Positions 1-8,615 of a stretch of DNA of 39,744 bases are shown here, piece after piece. Position 1 is the first letter of the stretch, and the number at the start of each line of letters is the position of its first letter. Source of the DNA: Bacteroidales bacterium (GTDB lineage: Bacteria > Bacteroidota > Bacteroidia > Bacteroidales > JAGONC01); the NCBI GenBank assembly GCA_023133655.1, contig JAGLWB010000391.1, positions 1 to 39,744 on the forward strand, given 5' to 3'. A program made the translations under genes and the position numbers. Below the pieces are notes generated by a model. The model saw nothing but the letters and a program-made list of their open reading frames with translations, did no database searches and was not told the DNA's origin.

Positions 1-196
1 AATCACCAAACCAGTTTAGGTATCCATTTGTAGAAAGCGAGTTCTCTCCACCTGCACTCCAGTTTGTAAGTGATGTTTGTGAAAAGGTGAGCGCAAAGTT
101 AACACCTGTTTTCCAGGGTTTTATTGTGTCTGTCTCCTGGCTGAAAGTAAAATGAGCAAAACCCATTGCTAATGCAATAAGGACAAATTTTTTCAT
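1..196 (-). CDS. DUF3078 family protein, N-terminal part (cut by window edge)
   Basis: Reading leftward from an ATG at 196, the frame stays open to the window edge and gives about 65 residues. It starts MKKFVLIALAMGFAHFTFSQ, a signal peptide ending in a typical Bacteroidota SQ cleavage region. The mature part begins with a DT-x-K-x-W stretch and then FSQTSLTNWSAGGENSLS, which matches the start of DUF3078 proteins; these are predicted outer-membrane beta-barrel-like proteins of unknown role. The C-terminal part lies outside the window. The MscS gene upstream on the same strand ends 24 bases before this start, so the two may be co-transcribed. The family call rests on remembered motif similarity only. 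Confidence 0.7.
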   Translation of the reverse strand, partial: MKKFVLIALAMGFAHFTFSQETDTIKPWKTGVNFALTFSQTSLTNWSAGGENSLSTNGYLNWFGD

Positions 197-220
197 AATA
201 ATAAATGGTTAAAACGTTAA

Positions 221-1045
221 CTATTTCTTTTCTTGTTTGAAAAGATGAACATCTGTTTGTGGGTAGGGGATAGATATGCTCTCTTTATCAAAGGTTTTCT
301 TTACTTGTTCTGTCATATCAAAAAATACCCCCCAATAATCACCTGCTTGTACCCAAACCCTTACCACAAAATTCACTGAACTATCATCTAATTTAGAAAC
401 TGCAATAAATGGTTCAGGGTCACTCATTATCCTTTTATCAAGCAGGATTAATTTGTTTAACACATTTTTTGTTTTATCGATGTCATCACCATATCCGATT
501 CCAAAAACAAAATCAACCCTTCTTGTTTCTTGTATAGAATAGTTAGTCATAGCACTTGTGGAGAGTCCCCCATTGGGGATAATTATTGTTTTATTGTCGG
601 GTGTAACTAATATAGTATTGAATATCTGAATTTCTTTAACGGTACCGGTAAATCCTTGTGCATCTATATAATCACCTGCTTTAAATGGCTTGAATAATAA
701 GATCATCACACCACCGGCAAAGTTTTGTAATGTCCCTGATAAAGCCATGCCAACAGCTAAACCTGCCGTGGCAAGAATGGCAATAAAAGAGGTCATGGCA
801 ATTCCCACCATACTCATTACACTAATAACAAGGAGTACCTTAAGAACAACGGATGCCATGGATTTTAAAAATGGCCTCAAAGATTCATCAACATCCTTTT
901 TAACCATTAACGTATTCAGTTGTTTAACAATGGTTTTGATAACCAATAACCCGATTATTAGGGTGAGTAAGGCTGCAATAAATTTCGGTCCATAATCCAC
1001 GAGAAGATCAATAAACTGGTTGAAATAATTACCTGCTGTTTCCAT
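221..1045 (-). CDS. mscS: Small-conductance mechanosensitive channel, MscS family
   Basis: 274 residues, close to the size of minimal MscS (E. coli MscS is 286). There are three hydrophobic segments: about residues 17-38, 63-85 and 87-115. The third is the Gly/Ala-rich pore helix (GLAVGMALSGTLQNFAGGV), followed by the family signature FKPFKAGDYI and the cytoplasmic beta domain (VTPDNKTIIIPNG). MscS channels sit in the inner membrane and open under membrane tension to release solutes during hypoosmotic shock. The start ATG at 1045 is preceded by a TAnnTTTG box at 1118-1125. The DUF3078 gene lies just downstream on the same strand. Identification is strong at family level; which MscS paralogue it is cannot be told. 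Confidence 0.93.
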   Translation of the reverse strand: METAGNYFNQFIDLLVDYGPKFIAALLTLIIGLLVIKTIVKQLNTLMVKKDVDESLRPFLKSMASVVLKVLLVISVMSMVGIAMTSFIAILATAGLAVGMALSGTLQNFAGGVMILLFKPFKAGDYIDAQGFTGTVKEIQIFNTILVTPDNKTIIIPNGGLSTSAMTNYSIQETRRVDFVFGIGYGDDIDKTKNVLNKLILLDKRIMSDPEPFIAVSKLDDSSVNFVVRVWVQAGDYWGVFFDMTEQVKKTFDKESISIPYPQTDVHLFKQEKK

Positions 1046-1117
1046 AATTTAGATCGATTTTTGAAAAAGTATTATAATTAGTTTTAATTAAGAAGGTACA
1101 GATTAAGTAAAAGGCGG

Positions 1118-1125
1118 CAAATTTA
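1118..1125 (-). promoter_or_regulatory. Predicted -7 box for mscS
   Basis: On the minus strand this reads TAAATTTG, an exact match to the Bacteroidota -7 consensus TAnnTTTG, about 70 bases upstream of the mscS ATG. No clear -33 TTTG was identified. Confidence 0.4.
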
Positions 1126-1153
1126 ACAGTTTTTTTTGAATAAAAAATAAAGA

Positions 1154-1990
1154 TTACTGCCAGGAGTTATTTAAAAATGTTGGTACAAACTGAATATCAG
1201 TATCATCGCTTAGATTGAATTGTATACTAATCCCTGATCTAACTCGCACTGCTTTTCCGTTTTTTATGCCTGGATACCAATTCAGAAGTTTAACGAGGCG
1301 TACTGCCTCTTCACAACAACCTGCACCAACATATTCTTTGGGGCGAATGTTTGATACCCTGCCATTAGGTTCAATAACAAAGTTGATTGTTTGTGTGCCG
1401 GTAAGATTATATTGCATTGCTTCTTTTGGATATTCAATGTTTTTAGTAATAAATTTTGCTAATGTCATTGATGGGGAAGTGAAAATCAGCTTTGGAATAG
1501 AATTAACTTCGTTATAATTATAAATGATATTACTTTGATCAACAGGGCGGAAAGGAAAAAGATGGTCAGCATAACCTCTCTCTTTTACATTCCTGAAATA
1601 TTTTTTGATATTGAATTTGATTCTTACTGAATAATTGCTGGAACTTGCAACCCCTGAATATGAAGCCGGATCCCACAAAATCTTCCTCAATATCCTTAAT
1701 GCTTCAGCATCTATTAACGGATCCACACTCTCAAAAATCTCCATGTTGGTAACCTTTCCTGTTTCATCAATAGAAACAAATACGCCAACAGCTCCCTGAA
1801 TTTGGTTGTCAATTGCTTCCTGTGGGTAAACCATTTCTTCTTTGATAAATTGTTTGAGTTGTGGTTGGCCGCCATAAGGAATTGCCTGTATGAAATTTTG
1901 AGGAAGTGATGTTAAGGGAAGTATACAAAGAACGAAAATCAGCAGTGTTCCGAATATGTGGTTTTTTAAGATATTGTGTAGGTAGTCCAT
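1154..1990 (-). CDS. TonB-like protein with two TonB C-terminal domains
   Basis: 278 residues. The N-terminus has a hydrophobic segment (about residues 12-28) that could be a signal peptide or membrane anchor. Two TonB_C-like modules follow, about residues 45-130 (KEEMVYPQEAIDNQIQGAVG ... LRILRKILWDPAS) and 178-270 (TKNIEYPKEAMQYNLTGTQT ... LLNWYPGIKNGK). Both show the YPxEAxxxxxxGxxxVxFxI pattern. Classical TonB has a long Pro-rich linker and one C-terminal domain; here there is no such linker and no exbB/exbD nearby. It may act as a periplasmic or envelope binding protein rather than an energy transducer. It lies downstream of batE on the same strand with a 75-base gap. The specific role is unknown. 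Confidence 0.8.
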   Translation of the reverse strand: MDYLHNILKNHIFGTLLIFVLCILPLTSLPQNFIQAIPYGGQPQLKQFIKEEMVYPQEAIDNQIQGAVGVFVSIDETGKVTNMEIFESVDPLIDAEALRILRKILWDPASYSGVASSSNYSVRIKFNIKKYFRNVKERGYADHLFPFRPVDQSNIIYNYNEVNSIPKLIFTSPSMTLAKFITKNIEYPKEAMQYNLTGTQTINFVIEPNGRVSNIRPKEYVGAGCCEEAVRLVKLLNWYPGIKNGKAVRVRSGISIQFNLSDDTDIQFVPTFLNNSWQ

Positions 1991-2065
1991 ATCCCCAGGT
2001 AAAATTATAAGTTAACTGGCAATAAATATATAAAAAAAAAGATAATTCCAGAAGAAATGCATTGA

Positions 2066-2830
2066 TTAAATTACAGAAATGGCTGATTGTTGAATCCAGC
2101 CAACGCTACCATTGGCAATTTTTATCTCACGCCAATCGCCAATTGAATCCAATATTTTCACCTTTGTTCCTTCATGAACAACAAACAGGTCTACACTATT
2201 TTCTGCCGGTGAACTTTTTATGGTAATGGATGGGCTAAAAACAATAGCTTGATTGTGGGTATGGAAGGATTTATATTTTTGAAGGGCAAACCCAAAACTA
2301 AATAATGCAAAGACAAACATGGTAATTCCCAACCAGAATGCCGCTTTACGAATAATGATTGTCCTGGCAATAAAATAAACCAGCACAAATATCATAAAGA
2401 TGACAAGAATGGTGATATTTAACTTCGCCCATGCATTGACCCCCAGTAGGTTATAAAGCCTGCTCCACCATTGCTTGTAAAATATAACCGGAACCTCATT
2501 AATTTTATCTACAATCCGGTTATTAGCGACCTGCAGATTGTGGTTGATGTCTTCGTCGTAATAATTCAGGCGTTTTGCCCTTTCAAAAAATAAAATGGCG
2601 CATGCCATATCGTTGACTTTAAAATAGGCATTACCCAGGTTATAATAAAGCTCAGCCGATTCAACTCCCTTGTCCAGAACCTCCAAATAACCAGCGATTG
2701 CGTTATTGTAAAGACCGGAAGAATAATCCTGGTTAGCTTGCCGAATAATTTGCTCATCTTCATCAGCCATAAGCAATGATGGCACCAAAAGCAGAAATAT
2801 TAGGGTTAGATATTTAATTATAGAGATCAT
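2066..2830 (-). CDS. batE: BatE: TPR and SH3-like domain protein of the aerotolerance operon
   Basis: 254 residues: signal peptide (MISIIKYLTLIFLLLVPSLLMA), TPR repeats at about residues 25-100 (GLYNNAIAGYLEVL; ELYYNLGNAYFKVND), two membrane segments at about 137-180, and a C-terminal bacterial SH3-like domain (SSPAENSVDLFVVHEGTKVKIL ... GSVGWIQQ). This domain order is that of BatE, the last gene of Bacteroidota bat operons. Its start overlaps the batD stop as TAATG, which indicates translational coupling. Bat proteins were linked to oxygen tolerance in Bacteroides fragilis; the biochemical role is not established. It probably sits in the inner membrane with its soluble parts facing the periplasm. 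Confidence 0.9.
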   Translation of the reverse strand: MISIIKYLTLIFLLLVPSLLMADEDEQIIRQANQDYSSGLYNNAIAGYLEVLDKGVESAELYYNLGNAYFKVNDMACAILFFERAKRLNYYDEDINHNLQVANNRIVDKINEVPVIFYKQWWSRLYNLLGVNAWAKLNITILVIFMIFVLVYFIARTIIIRKAAFWLGITMFVFALFSFGFALQKYKSFHTHNQAIVFSPSITIKSSPAENSVDLFVVHEGTKVKILDSIGDWREIKIANGSVGWIQQSAISVI

Positions 2831-4683
2831 TACTTAAGTCTTCTTTCTGTTTTGCTTATTATTAAAATGGCTTCACTATATATTTTCTCCATACTTCCGG
2901 ATTCTCCCGCAGGAGAAAATCGTGCATATTCACACTGATTGAGTATATCCAGGAATTGAGATGAAATTTCTTCCTTAACACCTTTCAGAGAAAGAGCTTC
3001 ATGTGCCGAATCCATCGAAAGGTCAGAAAGAGGGATATTGAATTTATCACTTAAATAACCCCACAGCGCTAGTGATACCTCATTGAAAAAATTAACCTCA
3101 TTTCTCTTCTTGAGGTATGTTTCAGCATTTTTTAGGCGACTTTTTGCCACTTTGGTGGCTTTTCTGGTTTTCCTTAATTGGATGTTAGATCGTTGTTTCT
3201 GGAAATTGTTCCATAAAATTAAGATAATCAAAGAAATAATAAGTGATCCAATCAGGAAAATAAAATAGAGGCTGGAGACGAAAAAATAACTTCCTGTTTT
3301 ATATAGCGTGAAAGGTAAACTTTTTATGTATCTAATGTCTTTGCCGATATACCGGATATCTTCCGGAGCTGTCCCACTGTAGTTTATGTCCGATGGAGTC
3401 ACAACATTTTTTTCAACAGAAATAATGTATTCAGGTGATGAAAGGGTGATATATTGCTTTTTTTTCTGGTCAAAATAGCTAAACCTAACAGGTTGAACCA
3501 TGAAGTTTCCTGCATTTCTGGGAATGATAAGATATTCGATAGTTCTTACACCGTTTACCCCATCGTTGGCAATATTAATTTTATTGTTAATTTTAGGGTC
3601 GTACACTTCAAAATCAGGCGGGAAATTAATATTCAACTTATCGATAAGCTTAATATTCCCTTTGCCCCAAATCGTAAATTTAAGGTTTATTGCCTCATTA
3701 GTTTTTACTTTGGTTTTGTCAATGTTTGATTTGAAAGAAAACTGACCAACGGCATTTTTAAAATCAACAGGCCTGTCTTGTAACGGTAAGGGTTTAATAT
3801 TAAGGGTAATAGTATTTGTTTTTAATACACGTTCGATATTCTGATAGCCCCCGCCAAAGAAAGCATCATCAAAGAAACTGTCAAAGAAAGGGTCCCTGCT
3901 TCTTTGCTGCCTCTGTGTGCGGATTTGAGCAACAACATTAAGGTTTATGGGTTCAATGGTTAGTTTTCCGCTTTTTAAAGGGAATAATGCTACCTTTTTA
4001 AATTCGGCGACAAGGTATTGCCGGCCATTTATTATCTCATTTCGTTGACTGGGCCTTTCATTATCCTTCTTCAGGTCCTGAGCCCAGAATCCGCTATAAG
4101 AAGGATACTTATTTACACTATATTGCGGTATAGGTACAGTTGTATAGATTTTATAAGTAACAATAATCTGCTCTCCAATAAATGCGTTGTTTCTATCAAC
4201 TGAGGCTTTTATATACAGATCAGCCGAAGCCATACCTTGCGATGAACCTGGTTTGGTACCCTGGCCCTGAGTACCGGGTTTCGAAGGAGTGGTTGATGAT
4301 ACAACTTTTATTTTTAACGAGTTGGATGAATATTGCTTCCCGTTAATCACAATTGTAGCCGGGGGGATTTCAAAGTCCCCCTCTTGAGAAGCTACTAAAT
4401 AATAAGTGTAACTGTTTGAAACAGTACGAGTATACTTGCCGTTGATGATTTGAATACTCGAGCTTGTGGAAGGATTTGGGCCTGATAATATATTGAATCC
4501 CTGTAATGGCTTTATATGGAAGTCTTTCCCTTTGCTATTAACAGTAAAAACAACCCTGAATTGTTCCCCAACATTAACCGTAGATTTTGAGTTTGCAATA
4601 AACTCAACATTTTCCGTTTGCCCGGATACGTAAGTTAGCCCGAGTATGAAAAAAAATGTTGTTGTTAATATTAAATATCTCAT
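2830..4683 (-). CDS. batD: BatD: membrane-anchored aerotolerance operon protein
   Basis: 617 residues. A signal peptide (cleavage near VSGQ, residue 22) is followed by repeated immunoglobulin-like beta domains typical of BatD, about residues 25-430. Motifs include VNVGEQFRVVFTVN and FIGEQIIVTYKIYT. A Gly/Ser/Pro-rich linker lies near residues 132-150, one transmembrane helix at about 468-492, and a cytoplasmic C-terminal region of about 120 residues is rich in Lys and Arg at its start. The length fits BatD. It lies between batC (22-base gap) and batE (1-base overlap). The large extracytoplasmic part suggests a scaffold for the VWA proteins BatA and BatB; this is inference. Confidence 0.92.
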   Translation of the reverse strand: MRYLILTTTFFFILGLTYVSGQTENVEFIANSKSTVNVGEQFRVVFTVNSKGKDFHIKPLQGFNILSGPNPSTSSSIQIINGKYTRTVSNSYTYYLVASQEGDFEIPPATIVINGKQYSSNSLKIKVVSSTTPSKPGTQGQGTKPGSSQGMASADLYIKASVDRNNAFIGEQIIVTYKIYTTVPIPQYSVNKYPSYSGFWAQDLKKDNERPSQRNEIINGRQYLVAEFKKVALFPLKSGKLTIEPINLNVVAQIRTQRQQRSRDPFFDSFFDDAFFGGGYQNIERVLKTNTITLNIKPLPLQDRPVDFKNAVGQFSFKSNIDKTKVKTNEAINLKFTIWGKGNIKLIDKLNINFPPDFEVYDPKINNKINIANDGVNGVRTIEYLIIPRNAGNFMVQPVRFSYFDQKKKQYITLSSPEYIISVEKNVVTPSDINYSGTAPEDIRYIGKDIRYIKSLPFTLYKTGSYFFVSSLYFIFLIGSLIISLIILILWNNFQKQRSNIQLRKTRKATKVAKSRLKNAETYLKKRNEVNFFNEVSLALWGYLSDKFNIPLSDLSMDSAHEALSLKGVKEEISSQFLDILNQCEYARFSPAGESGSMEKIYSEAILIISKTERRLK

Positions 4684-4705
4684 CAGTAATGGATAAAATG
4701 CAAAA

Positions 4706-5539
4706 TTACCAATCCTTTTCTGTTTTAGTTTTGCTTCCCTTTATTTTTTGCATCTTTAGTTTCTCAAGGGTGTTTTTTTCGTCATTTTTAAGTGCTTCAA
4801 GCATTCGCTCGGCATCTTCTTTTGAAATTTCCTTTTGTTGTTGCTGTTGTTGTTGCTGTTGTTGTTGGCTTTCTTGCTGTTGCTGATTTTGCTGCTCCTG
4901 TTGCTCTTGATTTTTTTCTTTTTGTTGCTCTTGATCTTCTTGCTTTTGTTCTTGTTGATCTTGCTGGTCTTGATTCTGGTCTTGATCCTGTTGATTTTGA
5001 TCCTGACATTGTTGCTGGTTTTTCAGTAATTTTTGCGCATAGGCCAGGTTGTACTTGGCCGCGGTATCGCCGGGGTTATTCCGCAATGCATTTTTATATG
5101 CTTCAATACTGCCAGGTAAAGCTTTTGATTGTAACTCCTGTAATTCCTCGGATGGCATAGCTATGGTATCTATCGCGAATTTTAACAATGAATTGCCAAG
5201 GTTATAGTAGGTTTCCGATAATCTTTGTTTTTCTGATTCCATGCTTCGTACCGAATCAAAAGCTACAATGGCACCCTGGAAGTTGTTTTGTTTATAAAAG
5301 GCATCTCCAAGATTGAAAATTCCGGGAACAGACTGGGCATTCTTCTCCAAACCTTTTCGGTATGAGATTTCCGCTTTCTTGTAATCGTTCTCCTCAAAAG
5401 ATTTGTTTCCCTGACGTATATGTTTTCTTTCTCCCTGAGCAACTAAAACCAATCCAGGGAAGAGAAAGAAAATAAGGAATACCCACTTATTGCATTTGTG
5501 ATTACTCAAAGTTGAAAGTATGTTGGTTATCTGGCTCAT
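4706..5539 (-). CDS. batC: BatC: TPR protein with a glutamine-rich tract
   Basis: 277 residues. An N-terminal hydrophobic segment at about 18-34 acts as signal or anchor. TPR-type repeats follow at about 38-170 (NDYKKAEISYRKGLEKNAQ; SETYYNLGNSLLKF; AAKYNLAYAQKLL). A very biased region at about 173-237 consists almost only of Gln, Asp, Glu, Asn and Lys and includes an uninterrupted run of eleven Gln. A charged C-terminal helix (EDAERMLEALKNDEKNTLEKLK) follows; this short motif is conserved in BatC proteins. The gene lies between batB (12-base gap) and batD. The Q-rich DNA is a CAA/CAG simple repeat, so length variation among strains is likely. Confidence 0.9.
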   Translation of the reverse strand: MSQITNILSTLSNHKCNKWVFLIFFLFPGLVLVAQGERKHIRQGNKSFEENDYKKAEISYRKGLEKNAQSVPGIFNLGDAFYKQNNFQGAIVAFDSVRSMESEKQRLSETYYNLGNSLLKFAIDTIAMPSEELQELQSKALPGSIEAYKNALRNNPGDTAAKYNLAYAQKLLKNQQQCQDQNQQDQDQNQDQQDQQEQKQEDQEQQKEKNQEQQEQQNQQQQESQQQQQQQQQQQKEISKEDAERMLEALKNDEKNTLEKLKMQKIKGSKTKTEKDW

Positions 5540-5551
5540 TTATATTATAAC

Positions 5552-6583
5552 TCATTTTTCTTGAAATAATTTTATTTTACCCGACCACTTACTTTTTCTT
5601 TCTACTATAAGAAGTTCAATAATGAGGAGAATAATACTGATTCCGATAAAATACTGGAACCTGCTTTCAAAGTCAGAGAATACTCTGCTTTCATATTCTT
5701 TTTTCTCAATTTTATTTATTTTTTGAAAAATCGTTCTTAAGCCAGCCGATGTATTATTAGCCCTGACATAAATACCATTTCCCTCCGAAGCAATTTGTTG
5801 TAAGATAGATTCGTTCAGTTTTGTCACAACCGTATTTCCATTATTATCTTTTTTGTAGCCAAGCCGCTTGTTTCCATTATACAGGGGTATTGGGCTTCCG
5901 TCAGGAAGTCCCATGCCAATTGTAAAAACACTAATACCTACATCAACCGCTTGTTTTGTTTCTTCAATAGCCTGGCCTTCATGGTCTTCCCCGTCGGTAA
6001 TAATAATGATAGCCTTGTTATGGTTTTCATCATTAAATGATTTAGTAGCAAGCCGAATGGCTTCAGAAATTGCAGTGCCTTGCACTGGTACAATAGTTGG
6101 ATCGATCGTTGAAAGAAACATTTTAGCGGCAGCATAATCTGAAGTGATTGGGAGTTGAGTATATGCTTTTCCGGCAAACACAATGATCCCAATTCGGTCG
6201 TTCTTTAACTTATCGATCAATTTTGAAATGGCTTGTTTTGCCTTTTCCAACCTGTTAGGTTGAATATCTTCAGCGAGCATGCTGTTTGATACATCCAGGG
6301 CAATCATAATGTCAATGCCTTTTCGCTCACCTTTTACAAGTTTTGAGCCTATTTGTGGGTTTGCAAGGCCAATGATCAAAAAAACGTAGGCAATAATCAG
6401 AAAAATAAATTTGAGGATGGATTTCTCTTTTGAGAAGTCGGGAATTAGCCGATTGATTACCGACATTGTCCCAAATCGTTTTAAAGCCTTCCTTTTCCAT
6501 CTCATTAATGAAAAAAACAGGATAATAAAGAAAGGGATCAGTATCAGTCCGTAAAGAAAATATGAATTCTCGAGTTGTAACAT
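5552..6583 (-). CDS. batB: BatB: VWA-domain membrane protein
   Basis: 343 residues. Two N-terminal transmembrane helices (about 8-26 and 56-76), a von Willebrand factor A domain (about 88-290) and a C-terminal helix (about 312-328). The metal-ion-dependent adhesion site is intact: DVSNS, a Thr in the QGTAIS loop, and ITDGEDHEG. It is paralogous to BatA, which is encoded just upstream. VWA domains with a complete MIDAS bind a divalent metal and a protein partner; MoxR-type ATPases are often their regulators, and one is encoded at the head of this operon. Probably sits in the inner membrane. Confidence 0.92.
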   Translation of the reverse strand: MLQLENSYFLYGLILIPFFIILFFSLMRWKRKALKRFGTMSVINRLIPDFSKEKSILKFIFLIIAYVFLIIGLANPQIGSKLVKGERKGIDIMIALDVSNSMLAEDIQPNRLEKAKQAISKLIDKLKNDRIGIIVFAGKAYTQLPITSDYAAAKMFLSTIDPTIVPVQGTAISEAIRLATKSFNDENHNKAIIIITDGEDHEGQAIEETKQAVDVGISVFTIGMGLPDGSPIPLYNGNKRLGYKKDNNGNTVVTKLNESILQQIASEGNGIYVRANNTSAGLRTIFQKINKIEKKEYESRVFSDFESRFQYFIGISIILLIIELLIVERKSKWSGKIKLFQEK

Positions 6584-6610
6584 AGTTATTTGTCTTCTGT
6601 CGAATATTAT

Positions 6611-7606
6611 TTATGGTACCCTCCTAAAAATAGTATTCCTAAGGAGTAGTTCAAAAATAAATAGCATTCCTGCAACGATTGCCCATGGTAAAAATTCTTC
6701 ATTTTTTTTATGAAATTCTGTAACATCTATTTTCGATTTCTCTAATTTGTCAATTTCCTGGTATATCTCCTCGAGCTTTTTGTTGTTTGTTGCCCGGAAG
6801 TATTCACCATCTGTCATTGCAGCTACCTTTTTTAACATTGGTTCGTCAATTTTCACTTCAATGTTTTGATATTGCCTGCCATATCTGGTTTGAACAGGGT
6901 AGGGGGCCGTCCCAATGGTGCCGACGCCAATTGTATAAACTCTAACTCCATAAAGCTTGGCTATTTCTGCTGCTGAAATAGGATCAAGAAATCCCATGTT
7001 ATTTTCACCATCAGTTAACAGGATAATTACCTTGCTAATTGCTTTGCTCTCTTTTAATCTGTTAACAGCAGTAGCTAACCCATCCCCAATGGCTGTTCCA
7101 TCTTCAATCATTCCACTTTTAACATCTTTAAACAAACTCAACAGTATAATATGATCAGTAGTAAGTGGGCATTGAGTAAAAGTTTCTCCGCTGAAAATGA
7201 CCAAACCAACCCTGTCATTAGGCCGCCCGGAAATAAAATCTTCAGCTACGTTTTTTGATGCTTCCAATCTGTTGGGCTTAAAATCTTCAGCAAGCATGCT
7301 TCCTGAAATGTCTAAAGCCAACACTATGTCTATCCCTTCAATAGTAACATCTTGCCTTTTAGTGCTGCTTTGTGGTCTGGCAATGGCAACCATTAACAAT
7401 GCGATGGCTATTAACCTAATGATAAATAACCCGGGAAACAGATATTGCTTCAGGCTTTTACCTTGGTTTTTAAAAGCTTTAGTACTGGAAACTTGAATCT
7501 CAGCATTGATCTTTTGATGCCGAAACCAATACCAAACACCCAGTGCCGGTATAACCAGCAACAGATAAAGAAAGTTGGGGTTTGCAAATTCAATATTACT
7601 AAACAT
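6611..7606 (-). CDS. batA: BatA: VWA-domain membrane protein
   Basis: 331 residues. N-terminal helices at about 10-27 and 55-75, a VWA domain at about 90-295, and a C-terminal helix near 308-325. The MIDAS residues are present (DISGS, GTAIGDG, LTDGEN). The start overlaps the end of the upstream membrane-protein gene by 8 bases, and batB follows after 27 bases. It carries the same architecture as BatB but is clearly diverged in sequence. Function within the Bat system is known only by genetics. Confidence 0.92.
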   Translation of the reverse strand: MFSNIEFANPNFLYLLLVIPALGVWYWFRHQKINAEIQVSSTKAFKNQGKSLKQYLFPGLFIIRLIAIALLMVAIARPQSSTKRQDVTIEGIDIVLALDISGSMLAEDFKPNRLEASKNVAEDFISGRPNDRVGLVIFSGETFTQCPLTTDHIILLSLFKDVKSGMIEDGTAIGDGLATAVNRLKESKAISKVIILLTDGENNMGFLDPISAAEIAKLYGVRVYTIGVGTIGTAPYPVQTRYGRQYQNIEVKIDEPMLKKVAAMTDGEYFRATNNKKLEEIYQEIDKLEKSKIDVTEFHKKNEEFLPWAIVAGMLFIFELLLRNTIFRRVP

Positions 7607-8564
7607 GCTCCTTTACCTCCGGGATTTTTACTTCTTCAATTAAATGAATGGTGTCATTTATAAAGTTAATGGCGTACTTCATGCTTTTTTCCTCATCATC
7701 AGGAAGCGGTTTTTCTTTTGCAAATTTGACTAAATCAGCTAATTCGAGCATTTCTTTCAATTTTTCTTTTGCCTCATCCGTAGCAACAGTACGCTGCATA
7801 GCTACAAGAATCTCAAATGTAACCATTTCAATTGCCTGGATGTCAAATCTGTTTTCAATATATCGTCGTACTATATCTGTTAATTCGGTGTGGTATGATT
7901 TGATTTTACCACTTTGCCATAATTTTTTTCTTTTTAGACTTTCAAGTGCGTCAAGGGCAATTTGATGTGGTGGCAGTACTGGCTTTTTTCTAATTTGAAT
8001 GATAGGTTCGGATTTTTTTCTTTTTTTGATGAAATAGATGATCCCCAGCATAAATAATAGGCCTAATAAACCTAAAACCAGCCAGGGCCATATTTCCTGA
8101 AATGAAACAGGTACGTGAATCGGAGGCTTAATATCTATTATGTCTTTTGATGTATCAACTTCTATTGTTTGAACCTCAAGAAGAAGAGCACCTGTTTCTA
8201 TTGCCTGATATTCAGCCTCATCTATTGTTTTGTATAAAAAAATAAATGGTGGAACAGCAAAATATCCGGAATCAAATGAAGTGATGGTAAGTGTTTGAAT
8301 ATATGTAATAAACTCTTCTTTTTCATTTGTAATTGTATCAATTTTTGTTCTGGTTACCACTTCAATTTCACGAATAATAGTATCCCGGATGTCTGGCCAT
8401 ACAATTGTCGCGGAAGCAGGTACGGCAAGCTTCAACGTTAGGTTTATCTGATCTCCAATAAGAATGGAACTTCTGTTTACCTCAGCTGTTGCCTCCTGTG
8501 CAGTACTTTCTTTATATACAAAAAGTGATACTATCCCAATTAATATGTAAGTTATCTTCTTCAA
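7599..8564 (-). CDS. BatD-like single-pass membrane protein of the bat operon
   Basis: 321 residues. Signal peptide (MKKITYILIGIVSLFVYKESTAQ), an extracytoplasmic beta-rich domain (about 24-150; ILIGDQINLTLKLAVP resembles the BatD repeat motif), one transmembrane helix (about 160-180), and a cytoplasmic part of about 140 residues with the pattern LKRKKLWQSGKIKSYHTELTDIVRRYIE, which is typical of the small unnamed protein found between DUF58 and BatA in Bacteroidota. DUF4381-type proteins in Proteobacteria occupy the same operon slot. It overlaps batA by 8 bases. No function has been assigned to this family as far as I know. Confidence 0.8.
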   Translation of the reverse strand: MKKITYILIGIVSLFVYKESTAQEATAEVNRSSILIGDQINLTLKLAVPASATIVWPDIRDTIIREIEVVTRTKIDTITNEKEEFITYIQTLTITSFDSGYFAVPPFIFLYKTIDEAEYQAIETGALLLEVQTIEVDTSKDIIDIKPPIHVPVSFQEIWPWLVLGLLGLLFMLGIIYFIKKRKKSEPIIQIRKKPVLPPHQIALDALESLKRKKLWQSGKIKSYHTELTDIVRRYIENRFDIQAIEMVTFEILVAMQRTVATDEAKEKLKEMLELADLVKFAKEKPLPDDEEKSMKYAINFINDTIHLIEEVKIPEVKEHV

Positions 8565-8615
8565 ATCTGTTTGTGAAAATTCTTAATCTAAAATTATAAA
8601 TCAATTAATCCCAAG

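Noticed and set aside
4835-5029. Leucine-rich plus-strand frames opposite batC
   Set aside because: They are produced by the CAA/CAG repeat on the other strand, which reads as CTG/TTG; the batC frame has a clear family match.
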